Shown here: positions 1 through 11,670 of the stretch, piece after piece | Position numbering within the stretch: position 1 is the first letter of the stretch | How the letters are laid out: every line of letters starts with the position of its first letter | Origin: Hortaea werneckii | Lineage: Eukaryota > Ascomycota > Dothideomycetes > Mycosphaerellales > Teratosphaeriaceae | Assembly (NCBI GenBank): GCA_037044905.1 | Contig: JBAOKB010000124.1 | Span: forward strand, 57,992-121,991 | Direction of reading: 5' to 3' | Length of the DNA: 64,000 nt | The notes under the pieces: model-generated | Told to the model about the DNA's origin: nothing | The model's input: the letters and a program-made list of their open reading frames with translations, nothing else | Databases searched by the model: none | Translations under genes and position numbers: made by a program

Positions 1-2710
1 AACGGCGGGCAATTTGTACACTTTTGCTGCATACGCCGCCGAATCACAGAGCGATGATGTTGAACCACAATGCTCTTTGACGATTTGTGCTGAAGACAGC
101 TGTAGTAATGCGCAGCCTCTATCAACGACATATTCGCAGATCTCTTACCAATACACTGCGTCTTCAACAAATGCAAATGCAATAGCAACTTTCATCGTGC
201 AATGCTCTCGCGCAGCGTACGTGGCACTTGACGATATCTTAATCAGCTCAACCTCAGCTAGCCCACCTTCGGCGCAGAATAGTGTGTCCACCGTTTTTGT
301 CACTCGGACGTTGACAACACAGCAAAGCCAACCTGTCCAGGAGCTTCACACGACCACTCTGCAAATCACAACTGTTCTTGACGGGAGTACTGTAGTTTAT
401 ACTACTACGGTTCCGCGGGAAAGCTATGAGTCTGCTCCGATTCAGACTACCACGTTGGTCACTACTGTTCTGAGTGGGAGCATATTGACCCTTACCACAA
501 CGGTCCCGACAACCTTGTACCAAACACGCTCGCTACAAAATGACCGAACTACTCAAACAGTCAGCGTCATTGCCACACAGACAACATATGCTTCAAGCAT
601 AGCGACTGTTACGGAAACGTTGTCTCCCACTGGTCTTTACACCACGACTATATCAGAAGTATCTACGACAACTAGTAAGTTTAAGCGCTCAAGCAGCCTG
701 ATCTGTCTAATCTTAGCGCTATAGCCACGGTTACCCGCACTCTTGATCATCACAACTCCCTGAACAACTCAGAATCTTACGTGAGGGAGACACCAACAGC
801 TACTACTACGCTCATCTCAACAGGGCTTCTGCCTCAGCTCACGCTGACCACAACTCTACTATTGACCACAACACAATCCGGCCCAATGCTCCCTGCTTCG
901 ACCTACTATCCAGCCCTGTCGGCATCGACAACTACAATTCCAGTATCTCAACCGCCGGTGACGGAGACGTATTCGCTTTCAGCCGCTGTTACAACGCTCG
1001 AAGCAACAAATGGGAGTTGCATCGCTCCCGGAGCGAACGGAGTGCAGACTTCTGTGGTATTCTCCACCATATTTCTGCCAAGTAATGCTTCTCAGCCTCA
1101 GGCGACGGGAAGCCTACCTTTCACACCTCCTGTAGTCCAAACTTCGATTGTGTATTCAACGATCTTTGTGACGAGAAACGACTCCGAGCCTAGACCGACT
1201 GAAGACGTGTCTTCTTGTGCTTTACCGGAAACTGCGTTTGTGACCCTCACTCAGCAGCCGACCACGCTTACAAGTTACATTTCGATCACCATAGAACCCA
1301 GCTCTGCATGCCCGACCTTGATAGCTAACGCATCGACCGAGACCTTGCGCGCAACGGAAACGCTTACCGCACAGCCTCAGACTTTTACCACACAGGGCCA
1401 GAATCTTACCCGGACTGTTACTTTCACTGCGCCCCCTGAGACTTATACAGAGACTTTGCCAGCTGAGACGCGTACATTGACTCTTCCGCCGGAGACGACG
1501 AGTATTCTAGGTCCGACAGTGACGGCTACGTATACCCCAGTAAGATCTTCGTGGCTTCTGAAGTTCCAAGCTTTTTAAGATCGGCAATGCTGACCTGATC
1601 CAGTCAAGCAGCGTAGCGTCGAGCTCTGTACGCCCTTCGATAACGGACGACGTGTCTCTGGCACTAGCTTCGCCTACAGCTATCATTGGCGACTTGAGTG
1701 GCTCATCTGTAGACTACGATGATGTGGTGTCTTCCGAAGTACATGGAATCCCATCGTTTGTCGATTGCATATCCAGCTCACTGAACTTCCTAGATCGAAT
1801 TGCCCTTCCAAGTCTGGCTCTATAGCCAGTCGAGCGCCAACGTGAGGGTCAGCACGAACGGCGTAAGTGGCCTTCTTTCTCGTTTACATGGAAATTTGTA
1901 GCGCTACTAAACGCACCCTTCTTTTAACAGGTCGTCGGGTTCACGGCACTTAACAACGAGTTCGACAACATCGACCTGCCATACTTCGGCTTCTCAAACT
2001 GCTCCGACATACCTTCGGACGATGGTTCAGAATCCGACACTTGTTTCACGGACACCGCTGCATTGCCTCTCTGGGCTGATCTATACATATACAACGGGTA
2101 GGCGCCCTGACCTGACATACCGCCCTGCCCTTCTCTCGTTCCGACCATCGCATGCTAAGAAAATAATCGTGATTATAGGACTCAGCAAGGAATCTACTAC
2201 GAAATCACCGGCACGGCCCCCAACCGTCAACTCACTTTTGAGTTCTACGAAAGTCTCTATTCGGATCCAAGCCAATCGTACCATTTCCTCGTCCACTTCC
2301 TCGAGGCCAGTCCCAATTACGTTACCTTCCAATAGTGAGTCTTCCCTGCCTTTCCGGACCAAATGTTGCAGAAACATCCACATAATTTGCGGCATGGTTT
2401 GACGAACGATCGCGTATAACAGTCTCAACATATCTGACTGGGGATGTACTGCCACTATCGGCGTCGAAAGTCTCTCTGGTAAGTAAACAGAGATCATCTC
2501 CCAGGACTTTTGCGCAAATGTCTCCAGTACTAAAGAAGTTGCGCAGGTAACAGCAGGTATAGCCAATATAGCTACCTCCAAGGGGTGATCTACCCGGGCC
2601 TTCAAATCACTTTCGACACGAACTCCGGTTCTAATTCGTATACTGTGGATGCTCCAGGGGACAGCTCGGGAGCGGTGCCCGCTTGTCCGAGTGCACTTGG
2701 AACTATTTAA
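1..2710 (+). CDS. Secreted Ser/Thr-rich glycoprotein with C-terminal nidogen-like domain (5' partial)
   Basis: The reading frame is open from base 2, so the start lies outside the window. My model joins 2-674, 725-1539, 1604-1738, 1794-1862, 1931-2097, 2179-2334, 2423-2478 and 2547-2710; all phases agree and give about 744 residues. The first ~80 residues form a small beta-type domain ending in the pattern YVALDDI, seen in fungal carbohydrate-binding-like modules. A long mucin-like stretch follows, with repeats such as TTVVYTTTVP, probably heavily O-glycosylated. The last ~200 residues contain LPFQVWLYSQSS, STNGVVGF, ALPLWADLYIY, GIYYEITG and ATIGVES, the pattern of nidogen-like extracellular domains in fungi. 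There is no hydrophobic tail for a GPI anchor, so I infer secretion or cell-wall association. Intron 1739-1793 has a weak donor (GTACAT) and a close branch site; if it is wrong the gene carries a frameshift there. The ligand is unknown. Confidence 0.72.
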
Positions 2711-3007
2711 AACGATGGCGAATCGAGAGACGTAGGCTGAGGAATTGGAGAATGGAGAGTGGTCAAGATGTATTAGAAGCTTTGCCAGCTTGATTTTCAG
2801 ACGCTGGGATCCCTCTTGGATTCAAGTTCACTGCCTAAACAGAAGTAACACATAATTTTAAGACATCATAAAAGTCGTCGGAGAGTCATTCTCATTCATT
2901 GCAAAGTCCAAGTGCCGGCCCATATCCCGCCGCACTCATATGCCATTCGTACTCCAAAACACCACGCTGATACCCGATACCTTCCACAGAACAGCCAAGA
3001 GAAAAGC

Positions 3008-5410
3008 TCAATCAACAACCTTCAACATCCTGTAAGCGGGATGGCTAATCGCCTTGCGGACCGTAGCGATAGGATCCTGCTTGGCCCTCACCTTCGCCAC
3101 AACCACCTCACCATCCTCATTCTCCACCTCTGTAACCTCATCCTCCGGATCCTCAAACTGTCCATTGTCGAGGAACATCTTCATCTGACCCTGACTGTAA
3201 CCACTAACGAGCGCCGTGCCTTCCTCAGCAGCAGTGACAGGCTTCGGTGCCGTCTCGTTTCCATCAGAACTCTCCTCGTACCCTGCACGGCCGCCTGCCA
3301 GGTTCCAGAAGATCAGCTTCGGCATAGCGTACCCGGCCTCCTCGAACTTCTTCTTGATGCGATCGTACGAAGTGTTCCAGTCCCTTGGTTTCTCTGCTTG
3401 GGGATAAAACATTTCAGCGCCCCGCGCAGCATCGAATTGCATATCGGAGAAGACGAAGACTTGCTTGACCATGTCTTCCTGCTTGAGCTTGTTCTCGATT
3501 GCCATAGGCAGGATCAACTCCTCAAAGACACTGACGAAGTCCGTGTTCATGCTCCAGCTACTTCTTTGAATGTAGTCCACCTTCTCCTTGAACGAGCGCC
3601 GATCGTCCGGTCCACCGACACGCACAACTTGCGGCTCGGCTGAGAAAGTGATGAAAGCACCTCCGAATGGTGGCTTGGTGGTCTCTGCGAGGAGAAGGGA
3701 CAAGCCGATAGAGGAGTCCATGGGACAAGAGCCGTCAGGGAATCTAGGGTAGGTCATGGATCCAGATACATCGCAGACTGCAATCGCCGACTCCAGCGAG
3801 CCAGAGTCTTTAATGCGCTGCACAAGCGTCTGCCATTGCCCGTCAAGACTCTTCAGTCGTATCTGGTAAAGTTTCTGTTCGACCTTCGCGCTGGCTCCCT
3901 TGGTCGAAGCATTTCCCGCAAAAGCCCGGCCGGTGACACTTGCGACGAGAGTACTTGGTAGCAAAGTGGCGCCTGAGATTCGGGCTTTGCCTTCAGCGAC
4001 ACTCTCAATGTAGGCGTCGAAGTGGTCGGTGTCTTTCTTAGCAAAGAGATTGGTGTATTGCTTCATTGCCAGACTGGGGACTCTCTCATACTTGATCGAA
4101 CCAAAGTCTTCGGCAGTGATAGGCTGCTCAACAATCTCCAGGTATTTGCGTAGTGGCGACAACACCTTGAGCTGGTACTGTTGGCGAGCCATCTTCAAGT
4201 CTGCTTCGCGGTCGGTCGATGCGATGACGTCCGGAAAGAGGAGCTCGGAAATTGTGCTTGTGATAAAGGTATGCTGATCGTGCATCCCTTTCAACGAGGG
4301 CGCCCATTTGCCACAAAGAGTAATGCGCTTCATTTGGGCCTTGTCGTCAGTGTTCAGACGGGCAAGATCAAGCTTGAGCTGATCGGCGAACAGGCGGGCG
4401 ACCGTCATGTGGAAGGCCCTGTAAAACGAGTCGTGCACAATCTTATTCACGACTCTTTCGTAACGACCGGCGATGGTCGCCTTCTTCTTGCCTTCTGTCC
4501 AGTCGCGCTGATGTGATTTGTTTTGTGGCCGCATGACATTTAGGACACTTCGAGGGTCGCCGTCGACCTTCAGCTGGTCATTGGCAGCAAGAGCCAGCAT
4601 GTTGAGCAGGTCTTTCCAGTAGCCGTGTGCAACTCCGTACTTAACGTCGAATTCAGACAGAGAGGCGTCATCTTCAATTTCGATCTTCTTGTTCTTTGAT
4701 TCGCCTTCAGACTTGTCATCAACCATCTCGAAGTCACTGGATACCTCATCATCCTCCTCGGTTGACTTGACGTCGCCCACCATAGGCTCTACTTCTCCTT
4801 CCCCCGCCACGCTTTCGTTGGCATTCTCTGCTGGCGTAGGGGCTTTCTTTTGGATCAGGGGCCGGACCAGCCATGGCAAATTGACGAGTAGAGTGAGTGG
4901 ATGGTTCTCAGCCAGCCACCCCATTGCCCTATAGAAGCTGTTCCGCGAAGCTTTGCCAATGTGAATAGAGCGAGCGTTCCAGATGATCCTCAAAGTTGCA
5001 TCGGGATCTTCCGCCCAGGCCTCCTCAAGGACAGTGCGGAGTCGACGGCCAGAGATGACGTCCTCGAGTTCAAAAAATGCATCAACGATGGCGGAACCGG
5101 ATTCACGATACGCCACATCATCATTCTCTGTGCGCATCTTGCCATCGTGCTGATCGAATGAGGGCACGGCTTTGTCCACAAGACTGTCCATGAAAGCAGA
5201 CTTGTCTTGCGTTGCCGTATCGACAGGTACACTGTCGGTCGAACCAGGAAGTCCGATATCGCCAGAGACCTCCGTCGGGACATTGGCATCTGGACGCTGT
5301 AGGGTTGACCTGAGGAAATTCTGGAAGTCGTCCTTCGATAGATGAAGCTCCGGCATAGCAGGGAGAAGGACCGGGAAAGAAGTATTGAGCGTGGTGTTTG
5401 GCCCCGCCAT
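3008..5410 (-). CDS. DUF2828 / von Willebrand factor A-domain protein
   Basis: Single-exon gene of about 800 residues. I prefer the ATG at 5410 (protein begins MAGPNTT); an in-frame ATG at 5443 would add 11 residues. The fold resembles the DUF2828 family found in fungi, plants and giant viruses, which couples a helical TROVE-like half to a vWA half. The vWA metal site is visible as AVCDVSGSM in the middle of the protein, followed by SWSMNTDF, FVFSDMQFD and PKLIFWNLAG. An acidic low-complexity linker (EEDDEVSSDFEMVDDK) lies between the helical part and the first conserved blocks. The related Ro60 proteins bind small RNAs, so RNA or RNP binding is a family-based guess, not something shown here. 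It is convergent with the glycoprotein gene on its right-hand 3' side (about 300 bp apart). Family assignment is firm, function is not. Confidence 0.85.
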   Translation of the reverse strand: MAGPNTTLNTSFPVLLPAMPELHLSKDDFQNFLRSTLQRPDANVPTEVSGDIGLPGSTDSVPVDTATQDKSAFMDSLVDKAVPSFDQHDGKMRTENDDVAYRESGSAIVDAFFELEDVISGRRLRTVLEEAWAEDPDATLRIIWNARSIHIGKASRNSFYRAMGWLAENHPLTLLVNLPWLVRPLIQKKAPTPAENANESVAGEGEVEPMVGDVKSTEEDDEVSSDFEMVDDKSEGESKNKKIEIEDDASLSEFDVKYGVAHGYWKDLLNMLALAANDQLKVDGDPRSVLNVMRPQNKSHQRDWTEGKKKATIAGRYERVVNKIVHDSFYRAFHMTVARLFADQLKLDLARLNTDDKAQMKRITLCGKWAPSLKGMHDQHTFITSTISELLFPDVIASTDREADLKMARQQYQLKVLSPLRKYLEIVEQPITAEDFGSIKYERVPSLAMKQYTNLFAKKDTDHFDAYIESVAEGKARISGATLLPSTLVASVTGRAFAGNASTKGASAKVEQKLYQIRLKSLDGQWQTLVQRIKDSGSLESAIAVCDVSGSMTYPRFPDGSCPMDSSIGLSLLLAETTKPPFGGAFITFSAEPQVVRVGGPDDRRSFKEKVDYIQRSSWSMNTDFVSVFEELILPMAIENKLKQEDMVKQVFVFSDMQFDAARGAEMFYPQAEKPRDWNTSYDRIKKKFEEAGYAMPKLIFWNLAGGRAGYEESSDGNETAPKPVTAAEEGTALVSGYSQGQMKMFLDNGQFEDPEDEVTEVENEDGEVVVAKVRAKQDPIATVRKAISHPAYRMLKVVD

Positions 5411-6778
5411 ATTGGGGGACTGAGTGGCCAGTCGAAGCGTCAAGCCTTGTAAGGGGCCGTCAGAGGCGCAATTTCCTGGAGTCGTGAGGGAGGGTCAATC
5501 ACGACCAGTTTGAAGAAAGTGACCAAGGTATCCTATCAACGAAAGCTGGTTTTTGAATTCTGTGGGATCAGTTTAGAATTATGAACAAGCAAAAGGCCAA
5601 ACCTTTGAATACATTGCATGAGAAACTCAGCCTGACTCTCTGAATGACTCAAACGCAGGCAGCAGAGCCGGTTACTTGCTTTGGACACCGAGAGGGATGC
5701 GGTCAAACGCATTCACCTCACATGTGATGGAAGCACCACATAAGAGATGACGTATCGCAGCAGTGCATATGTAAACGCTCCAAACTGCTTTCTTGCAGCT
5801 TTGCCACGACATGTTTTGTCGTCTGCAGGAGGTAATGCCGGGAGTAAGCGGGTAACCGTGTCTCTTGCACGAGACCTAGACACCGAGGACATGGTATGAA
5901 CGTATTACAGCGGGAAGCCTTCGGACGCCAGTTCCTTTGGATATATGTAGTTCCAATAGTGCTGCGAGTTTCCGGTGAGGTGTTGTTTCCTAATTCTACC
6001 CAGGTAGTAATTTAGGGCTGCGCTTTCCCAAGTAGGCAACTAGATCTTTCTGAGAATGCGCTTACCGCTTTGAGCGCATTCGTGTCACTTTCGCGTCTCT
6101 GCAATGCTGCCACATCTAACTTCTTCACCAGTGCGCCTTCTATCAAAGCATTCTCCCTTCTAGTTTCCCTTCTAGCTCTAAGGACATCTAAGGACACATC
6201 AGTCTCACGGAGAGGTCGTGGCACTCTCGTTTCAGCACAGCTAAATATTCGATGCTCGACTGACCGGGTGTCGCCCTCTGGCGTAAGACCCGGCTTTCAA
6301 ATTGCCAAGGACATGCAGTCTGTGTGAGACAAATGATTTATGCGGCGACATGAGGCTGTCTTGAAAATACATCTAGAAGCCGTCTGCTCTCCCCTCGACA
6401 CCCTCGTGTTCTTCTCTTACTGCCCGATCCATCTCCTCGACAAGGTCATCTTACATTTGGTCCCGCATTCTTATCGCCTCCTCTTCCGCATGCCTCTTAT
6501 CACGTATATTCACATTCACAAAACGACTATATACTCGCAGTCTGTGAGACAGATTGCCACACAGACCTACACTCCTCCAGTTTTTCGTCAACAAAGAAGG
6601 AAGTATAATGAAAGCCTTTGTTGAAGGCACGGTGACCTTGTGTCAAGCGTCAACCACAAGGCTATTGTACGCGGCTCTCATGGGATTGTATAAAAGTTCC
6701 ACGTTGTAGAAGGTAATGATCAACTGCAGATCCACAAACATCCAAGAAGGACCTCAAAACCGCAAGAGCTAACAAAAA
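5411..6778. other. Intergenic region, divergent promoters
   Basis: This stretch separates the divergent DUF2828 gene and the chromodomain gene. I see no coding exon: short open frames on both strands lack family resemblance and codon bias. A TATA-like element lies near the chromodomain gene (see separate entry). Nothing else is recognised. Confidence 0.6.
6689..6695 (+). promoter_or_regulatory. TATA-like box upstream of the chromodomain gene
   Basis: The heptamer TATAAAA lies 84 bases before the ATG at 6779, a plausible spacing for a fungal core promoter. This rests on motif and position only. Confidence 0.3.
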
Positions 6779-7813
6779 ATGTCTAGAAGAGAGTTGAAGA
6801 ACCTTGCGATTGATGGCGCCGATGCGCTCATCACTGGGTATCTTGAAGACATCCCCAGCCTCGTCTATTACTGGAGAGGCGGCTACTACGAGCACGATGG
6901 TTCAGAAGAATCCGCGTATTGGGCCCAGCAAGGCGCACTCGCTAAGCGTCTTGGTCCAAGTTACTTCCACCTGGAAGGGATAGTTGCTGACCGCACGGTG
7001 GACGGCCAAAAACAGTACCTTGCACACTGGTCGAAATACCATGAAAGGACATGGGAGCCTGCCAGTTTCTTCAACACGGCTGACATCGCGGCGTATGAGG
7101 AAGCCATTCAAGCAGGTCCGGGCAGTGCTGAAATGGTCGCGGCGAACGGTTTCGCGTCAGATCTACCGGAAGTGCAAGAAGGTCTGTCAGACTCTGCCGC
7201 CTCGCTCACAGACACTGTGGCCCCGCTCACCCTTGAGTCTAGGTCGAGAGATGCGACTAGGGTTGACCTCCAGCAATCTATCAAAAGCAACACGCATGGG
7301 GAAGACTCGTTGTTGCTGGCTCGTCAACAGTTGGCGCATGAGTCAACGCAAAACAGTGAAGATGACGGCGATGATGACGAGGAGCAAAAATGCAACGACG
7401 TGCTAGGATCTGGCCTCGTGGACGAGCATGGCGAGGAGGCTATTCGTTGCACGAGCCACTTGCACAAAGGAAAGCTGGTCCGATGCTGCGATATCTGCCG
7501 CAATGAAGCATTGGATATGCTGACCGAAGAGCAAAGTCTTAGCCTCGAGCAAGGTGCAGACATGGCCTTATGCTATGCCTGTGGCGAAGCCGCGATTGAC
7601 TCGGACACATCCTTCGAGTGCAGATGCTCGAAGCTTGATCAATGCGGCGTTTGCTTGCTTCGGACTGCAGGAAAGCTCGCTGACGCGAGAGCAGATCCGA
7701 GTCGTCGAGTCGGGAACGAGCGGTGTGGTGAGTGCGAAGGGGAACTCGACGAGAACAGAGTCTCAAGGTGTGCTTTGTGTGGAGGATTGAAAGTCCGATG
7801 GTTAATATCTTAG
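6779..7813 (+). CDS. Chromodomain protein with C-terminal cysteine-rich (CxxC) region
   Basis: Single-exon frame of 344 residues starting at the ATG at 6779. Residues about 62-112 look like a chromodomain: aromatic-cage style FHLEGIVADR, then YLAHWSKYHERTWEP and a C-terminal helix AAYEEAIQAG. A polar, partly acidic linker follows (DDGDDDEEQ). The last ~120 residues are rich in cysteine pairs: CDIC, CYAC, CRC, CGVC, CGEC and CALC, the look of tandem zinc ribbons or a treble-clef array. Chromodomains read methylated histone tails, so a chromatin role is likely by family knowledge; the zinc part could bind DNA, RNA or protein. I do not recognise this exact architecture as a named gene. The C-terminus ends soon after CALCGG, so a further exon cannot be ruled out. 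Confidence 0.75.
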   Translation: MSRRELKNLAIDGADALITGYLEDIPSLVYYWRGGYYEHDGSEESAYWAQQGALAKRLGPSYFHLEGIVADRTVDGQKQYLAHWSKYHERTWEPASFFNTADIAAYEEAIQAGPGSAEMVAANGFASDLPEVQEGLSDSAASLTDTVAPLTLESRSRDATRVDLQQSIKSNTHGEDSLLLARQQLAHESTQNSEDDGDDDEEQKCNDVLGSGLVDEHGEEAIRCTSHLHKGKLVRCCDICRNEALDMLTEEQSLSLEQGADMALCYACGEAAIDSDTSFECRCSKLDQCGVCLLRTAGKLADARADPSRRVGNERCGECEGELDENRVSRCALCGGLKVRWLIS

Positions 7814-9172
7814 ATTTGGTAGTAATACTTACATCTTACTTGTCACCGCATGCCAACTGCAAAATCGTTCTCGTATTCTCCCGACTATAAGTGAGCGTCT
7901 TTGCTAAATTCTGCGGAATTGAATGCATTTTATCATTTCGTGAGCTGGCAACGTGAGAAAGACCTCATGCTATTCCGTCGTTTGTTCCAACCTGCCATTG
8001 CCATTGAAGAACTTGAATCTCGTCAGTAGGCCGCGATATGGACATGAGCCTGGAGAAGTACCTAATGACGATAGATTGGAAAATCCAAAAAAAAAAAAAA
8101 AAAAACATCAAGATGCAGTGTACCTTCGCCAGCCTGCATTGACGCACGAGCCACCATTTCACCACGTGCCAATTTGATTGGCTACCTGAACTTCATCTCA
8201 CGACTGCATCTAGACCGTCCTCGTGCTTGGTTCTTGAGAAGCCCAGCGAAGTTGCTGTGATATGCAGCGCGTGGCGTAGGCCCCACTGCCGCATCTGGAT
8301 GTTCTCGCCTCAATGGTGCGGAAGATCAATCATGCCGATGTGGTACTTGAAGAGCAAGTTGAGAGGTGGGTGGGAGTTGGAAGTCAGCCGCGAGTCGCAC
8401 AAGCAGCCGCAGCTGGACGTTCTGATGCTGTTTGAGGTGGTAAATAGCCAAATGGTGGTGATGAATTGTGTGTTCCCGCAAAGCTTGAATGCCATCAAAA
8501 ATTACTCGGGACCACATTAAAGCTATGTCAGCCAGCGCTGCCTTGGCCGTGCAAGGAGTCCCCAGCGGATGATATGAGAAAGCTTGTTCAAGAGCTGCCG
8601 TAAACTGAGCATCACTACCTTGGCCGTAGTGTCAAGGCGTAAAAGATTCGAGCAGCGCTATGTGCTGTGGCGCCCCAACCAAGAAGATTGGCATGCAATT
8701 GAAGCAACGATAAGCAGTTGTATCCTGGCAGGTGCGTAAAGCGCCCCGTACCATTGGCGCGAATCCTTCTGAGCCTTGTTGGCCAATGCAGGGTGTTACG
8801 GCTAGCCTGACAGCCAGATCCAAGTCTCTGGCGTGGATCTTAGCTCCCGCTCAATAATACCAACTCACTAGCACGGTATCTGGAAGTTCGAAAGGAAAAA
8901 TCACCCGTGCATGTGCTTTGACTTGGGGTACGCGGTTTCCCGTTTTTGTAGAGTGACATCGGTGCGCTTAAACGGCAGCTGCAGGTCTTTATAAGACCGC
9001 CCTGCCGCCAACCCTCTTCCTACCTCTGTAAGCTCAAAGGTCAAGCCTTGGACTCAAGCAATTCCTTTCTTGGCCGAAGGCTTCGCTTCCGGGGCTCTCG
9101 TTGGCTTTGGGTCAAGACGCCCGAGATATCAACTTCTCTACCTCCAAGTACAGCCACTCGCCGGAGCCAAAG
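7814..9172. other. Intergenic region upstream of the phosphate transporter
   Basis: About 1.36 kb with no gene I can support. It contains a run of 17 A near 8089-8105 and a CACGTG at 8163-8168, about 1 kb before the transporter ATG. Open frames of 60-100 codons on both strands (for example 8227-8520, +) show no recognisable domain. Confidence 0.5.
8990..8995 (+). promoter_or_regulatory. TATA-like element before the Pho84-type gene
   Basis: TATAAG lies about 180 bases upstream of the ATG at 9173, next to a CAGCTGCAGG-type GC-rich segment. Weak evidence: motif and position only. Confidence 0.22.
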
Positions 9173-11132
9173 ATGGCGACAACCATCATCATGGCGAACA
9201 AGACCGCCGGCGGTAACGTATGCATCCCTCATAGCCTCTTCGCGAAGACAGAAAATTGTGCTGAAGCTCGTAAAGGCTGCGTTTCACAACTTCAATAATG
9301 ACTACGCTCATATCGCGGATCCCAACGAGCGTAGGCGCCTCGCACTCGCCGAGATCGACAAGGCCCCCTTCGGCTGGTACCATGTCCGCGCTATTCTAGT
9401 CGCCGGCATTGGCTTCTTCACGGATGCGTACGACATTTTCGCCATCGGTATCGTTACGACCATGCTCGGTATCGTATGTTGGCTTCATTTTTCACGGAGT
9501 CGTAATCGACATTCTAACGCCAAATGCAGGTCTACTGGCACAACGCAAGCACCGACCCCGGCAAGATCAACCCCAACGCGGACACTGCTATCAAGGTTGC
9601 TACTTCTGGAGGTACAGTCATCGGCCAGCTTGGCTTCGGGTGGCTTGCAGACATGGTCGGCCGCAAGAAGATGTACGGTCTGGAGCTCATCCTGATCATC
9701 TTCGCCACTCTCGCTCAGTCTCTCTCCGCGGATGCTCCAGCCCTCACGATCGTCGGTGTCGTCATTTTCTGGCGTGTGCTGATGGGTATTGGTATCGGTG
9801 GTGGTACGCACAAGCCTCTTCTTGACGGTCTGGGTGTGATTGCTAACCAGGATAGATTACCCGTTGTCCTCGATCATCACATCTGAGTTCGCTACTACAA
9901 AATGGCGAGGTGCGATGATGGGAGCTGTCTTCGCCATGCAAGGACTCGGCCAATTTGGCGCGGGCATTATCTCTTTGATCGTCGTCTCTGGCTTCAAGCA
10001 GTCCCTGCTTACCGCAGAAACTGTCGGTCAATGTGGCGGCGTCTGTGGAGAGGCCGTTGACAAATCCTGGCGAGTCATCATTGGCTTTGGCGCAGTGCCG
10101 GGCTGCATCGCGTGAGTTTGCACATCAAAAAGTTCAGCTCATCCAATGACTAACCCCTGTAGCCTTTACTACCGCCTAACCATCCCTGAAACACCGCGCT
10201 ATACCTTCGATGTTTCCCGTGACATCGTTAAAGCTGGTTCCGACGTGAAGGCCTACCTGAACAGCGCACCTGAAGGTCTTCCGGATGAGATCGCTCGCGT
10301 TCGGACGATGCGTGAGGAGGCACCTCAACTCGAGATTCCAAAGGCTTCGCTCTCCGACTTCTTTGCCCACTACAGCCAGTGGAAGTACGGAAAGGTCTTG
10401 CTCGGCACCGCTGGCTCCTGGTTCTTCCTAGACGTGGCGTTCTACGGCGTCGGCTTGAACAACTCCACGATCTTACAAGCTATTGGTTATGGCAAGGGAG
10501 ACACTGTCTACGAGATTCTGTACAACATCTCGGTCGGCAACATCATCCTCGTTTGCGCTGGCGCTATTCCAGGCTACTGGGTGACTGTCGCTCTTGTTGA
10601 TACGATCGGCCGCAAGCCCATCCAACTCGGAGGCTTCATCATTCTGACGATCCTGTTCTGTATCATCGGATTCGGATACCACGTTATCGGCACTGGCGGT
10701 CTGCTCGCTTGTTACGTGATTGCGCAGTTCTTCTTCAACTTTGGTCCCAACTCTACGACGTTCATCGTTCCGGGCGAATGCTTTCCGACTAGGTACCGAT
10801 CGACCTCGCACGGAATCTCGGCCGCGTCTGGAAAGGTGGGATCAATCATCGCACAGGTTCTTATCGGTCCTCTGCGTACTCGCGGCGCTACCAAGGAGAA
10901 CGCATCGCCTTGGCTTAACCATGTCATGCAGATCTACGCTCTGTTCATGTTGCTCGGCTGCTTCACCACGCTCCTCATTCCCGAGACCAAGCGTCTCACA
11001 CTTGAGCAGCTCGCTGGTGAGGTACCTGGCACTCCTCAATTCGATCCGAGGCTTGCTGGCCGCGTGACGGAGGCTGATCGCGAGAGCTCAATGCCTTCAC
11101 AAGGAGAGGCAGTTGATGGTGAGAAAGTGTAG
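9173..11132 (+). CDS. PHO84: High-affinity inorganic phosphate:H+ symporter, MFS (Pho84 type)
   Basis: Five exons, 9173-9217, 9276-9473, 9530-9803, 9856-10111 and 10163-11132, with all phases matching, give 580 residues, close to yeast Pho84. The introns are 51-58 bp with clear branch sites (GCTAAC, TGACTAAC). Family signatures: NDYAHIADPNERRRLALAEIDKAPFGWYH at the N-terminus (residues ~20-48), GFFTDAYDIFAI in TM1, GWLADMVGRKKMYG in loop 2-3, GIGIGGDYPLS in TM4, IPETPRYTFD before the central loop, and FNFGPNSTTFIVPGE with FPTRYRSTSHG in the second half. It should import phosphate at the plasma membrane, driven by protons. In other fungi the gene is induced by phosphate limitation through a bHLH factor binding CACGTG/CACGTK; no close site is seen here. 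The short first exon (15 codons) was chosen because it joins in phase to the conserved FHNFNNDYAHIAD block. Confidence 0.93.
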
Positions 11133-11670
11133 GATACTGTAGCGTCGGTGCTGAGAACGCGGAGATACGGAGATGAATCCCGACTGTGAGGCTGACTAGG
11201 GTATTAATAGAAGTACCGTCAAAACCAGCGTGCGGATTTGATTGACGGCTAAGGCTCCCCCACAATTCCATCCCGACCAATCATCCTGTGCCTCTCCAAC
11301 TCATATACCTTCCTTCCAAAGTCATCGCTTCTCTACTCAGCCGTCTGGATGCCCACTGTGCTTAATGACACTGCTGCTCTGCAGTCATTTCCCCAATCCA
11401 TTGCTCTCATTATGATGGCTGTGATAAAGTATATCATATTAAGCATGCGGCTCTTAAGTAGACCGGGCAGGCGCGCATCACCTGAAACGCTAAAGCCTTC
11501 ACCGGTGCGCAGGATGAGGCTTGGTGGCTAAAGGACTTGCATGCACTGCCGCGATCCTGTATGCATGCCACTCTGCTGTGGCTACACGGTAGATAAGGTA
11601 ATGCATTCATCCCTCTTCGCGGGCGCTGTCTGCAGCAGCGTCGAATTCTACACTCACTACTTCCGTTACA
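11133..11670. other. Intergenic region
   Basis: 538 bp between two same-strand genes. It should hold the transporter terminator and the next promoter. I see no coding frame or structured RNA. Confidence 0.5.

Noticed and set aside
1739..1800. Frameshift in the surface glycoprotein
   Set aside because: A 55-bp GT..AG intron (1739-1793) restores the frame in phase, so a break is not required.
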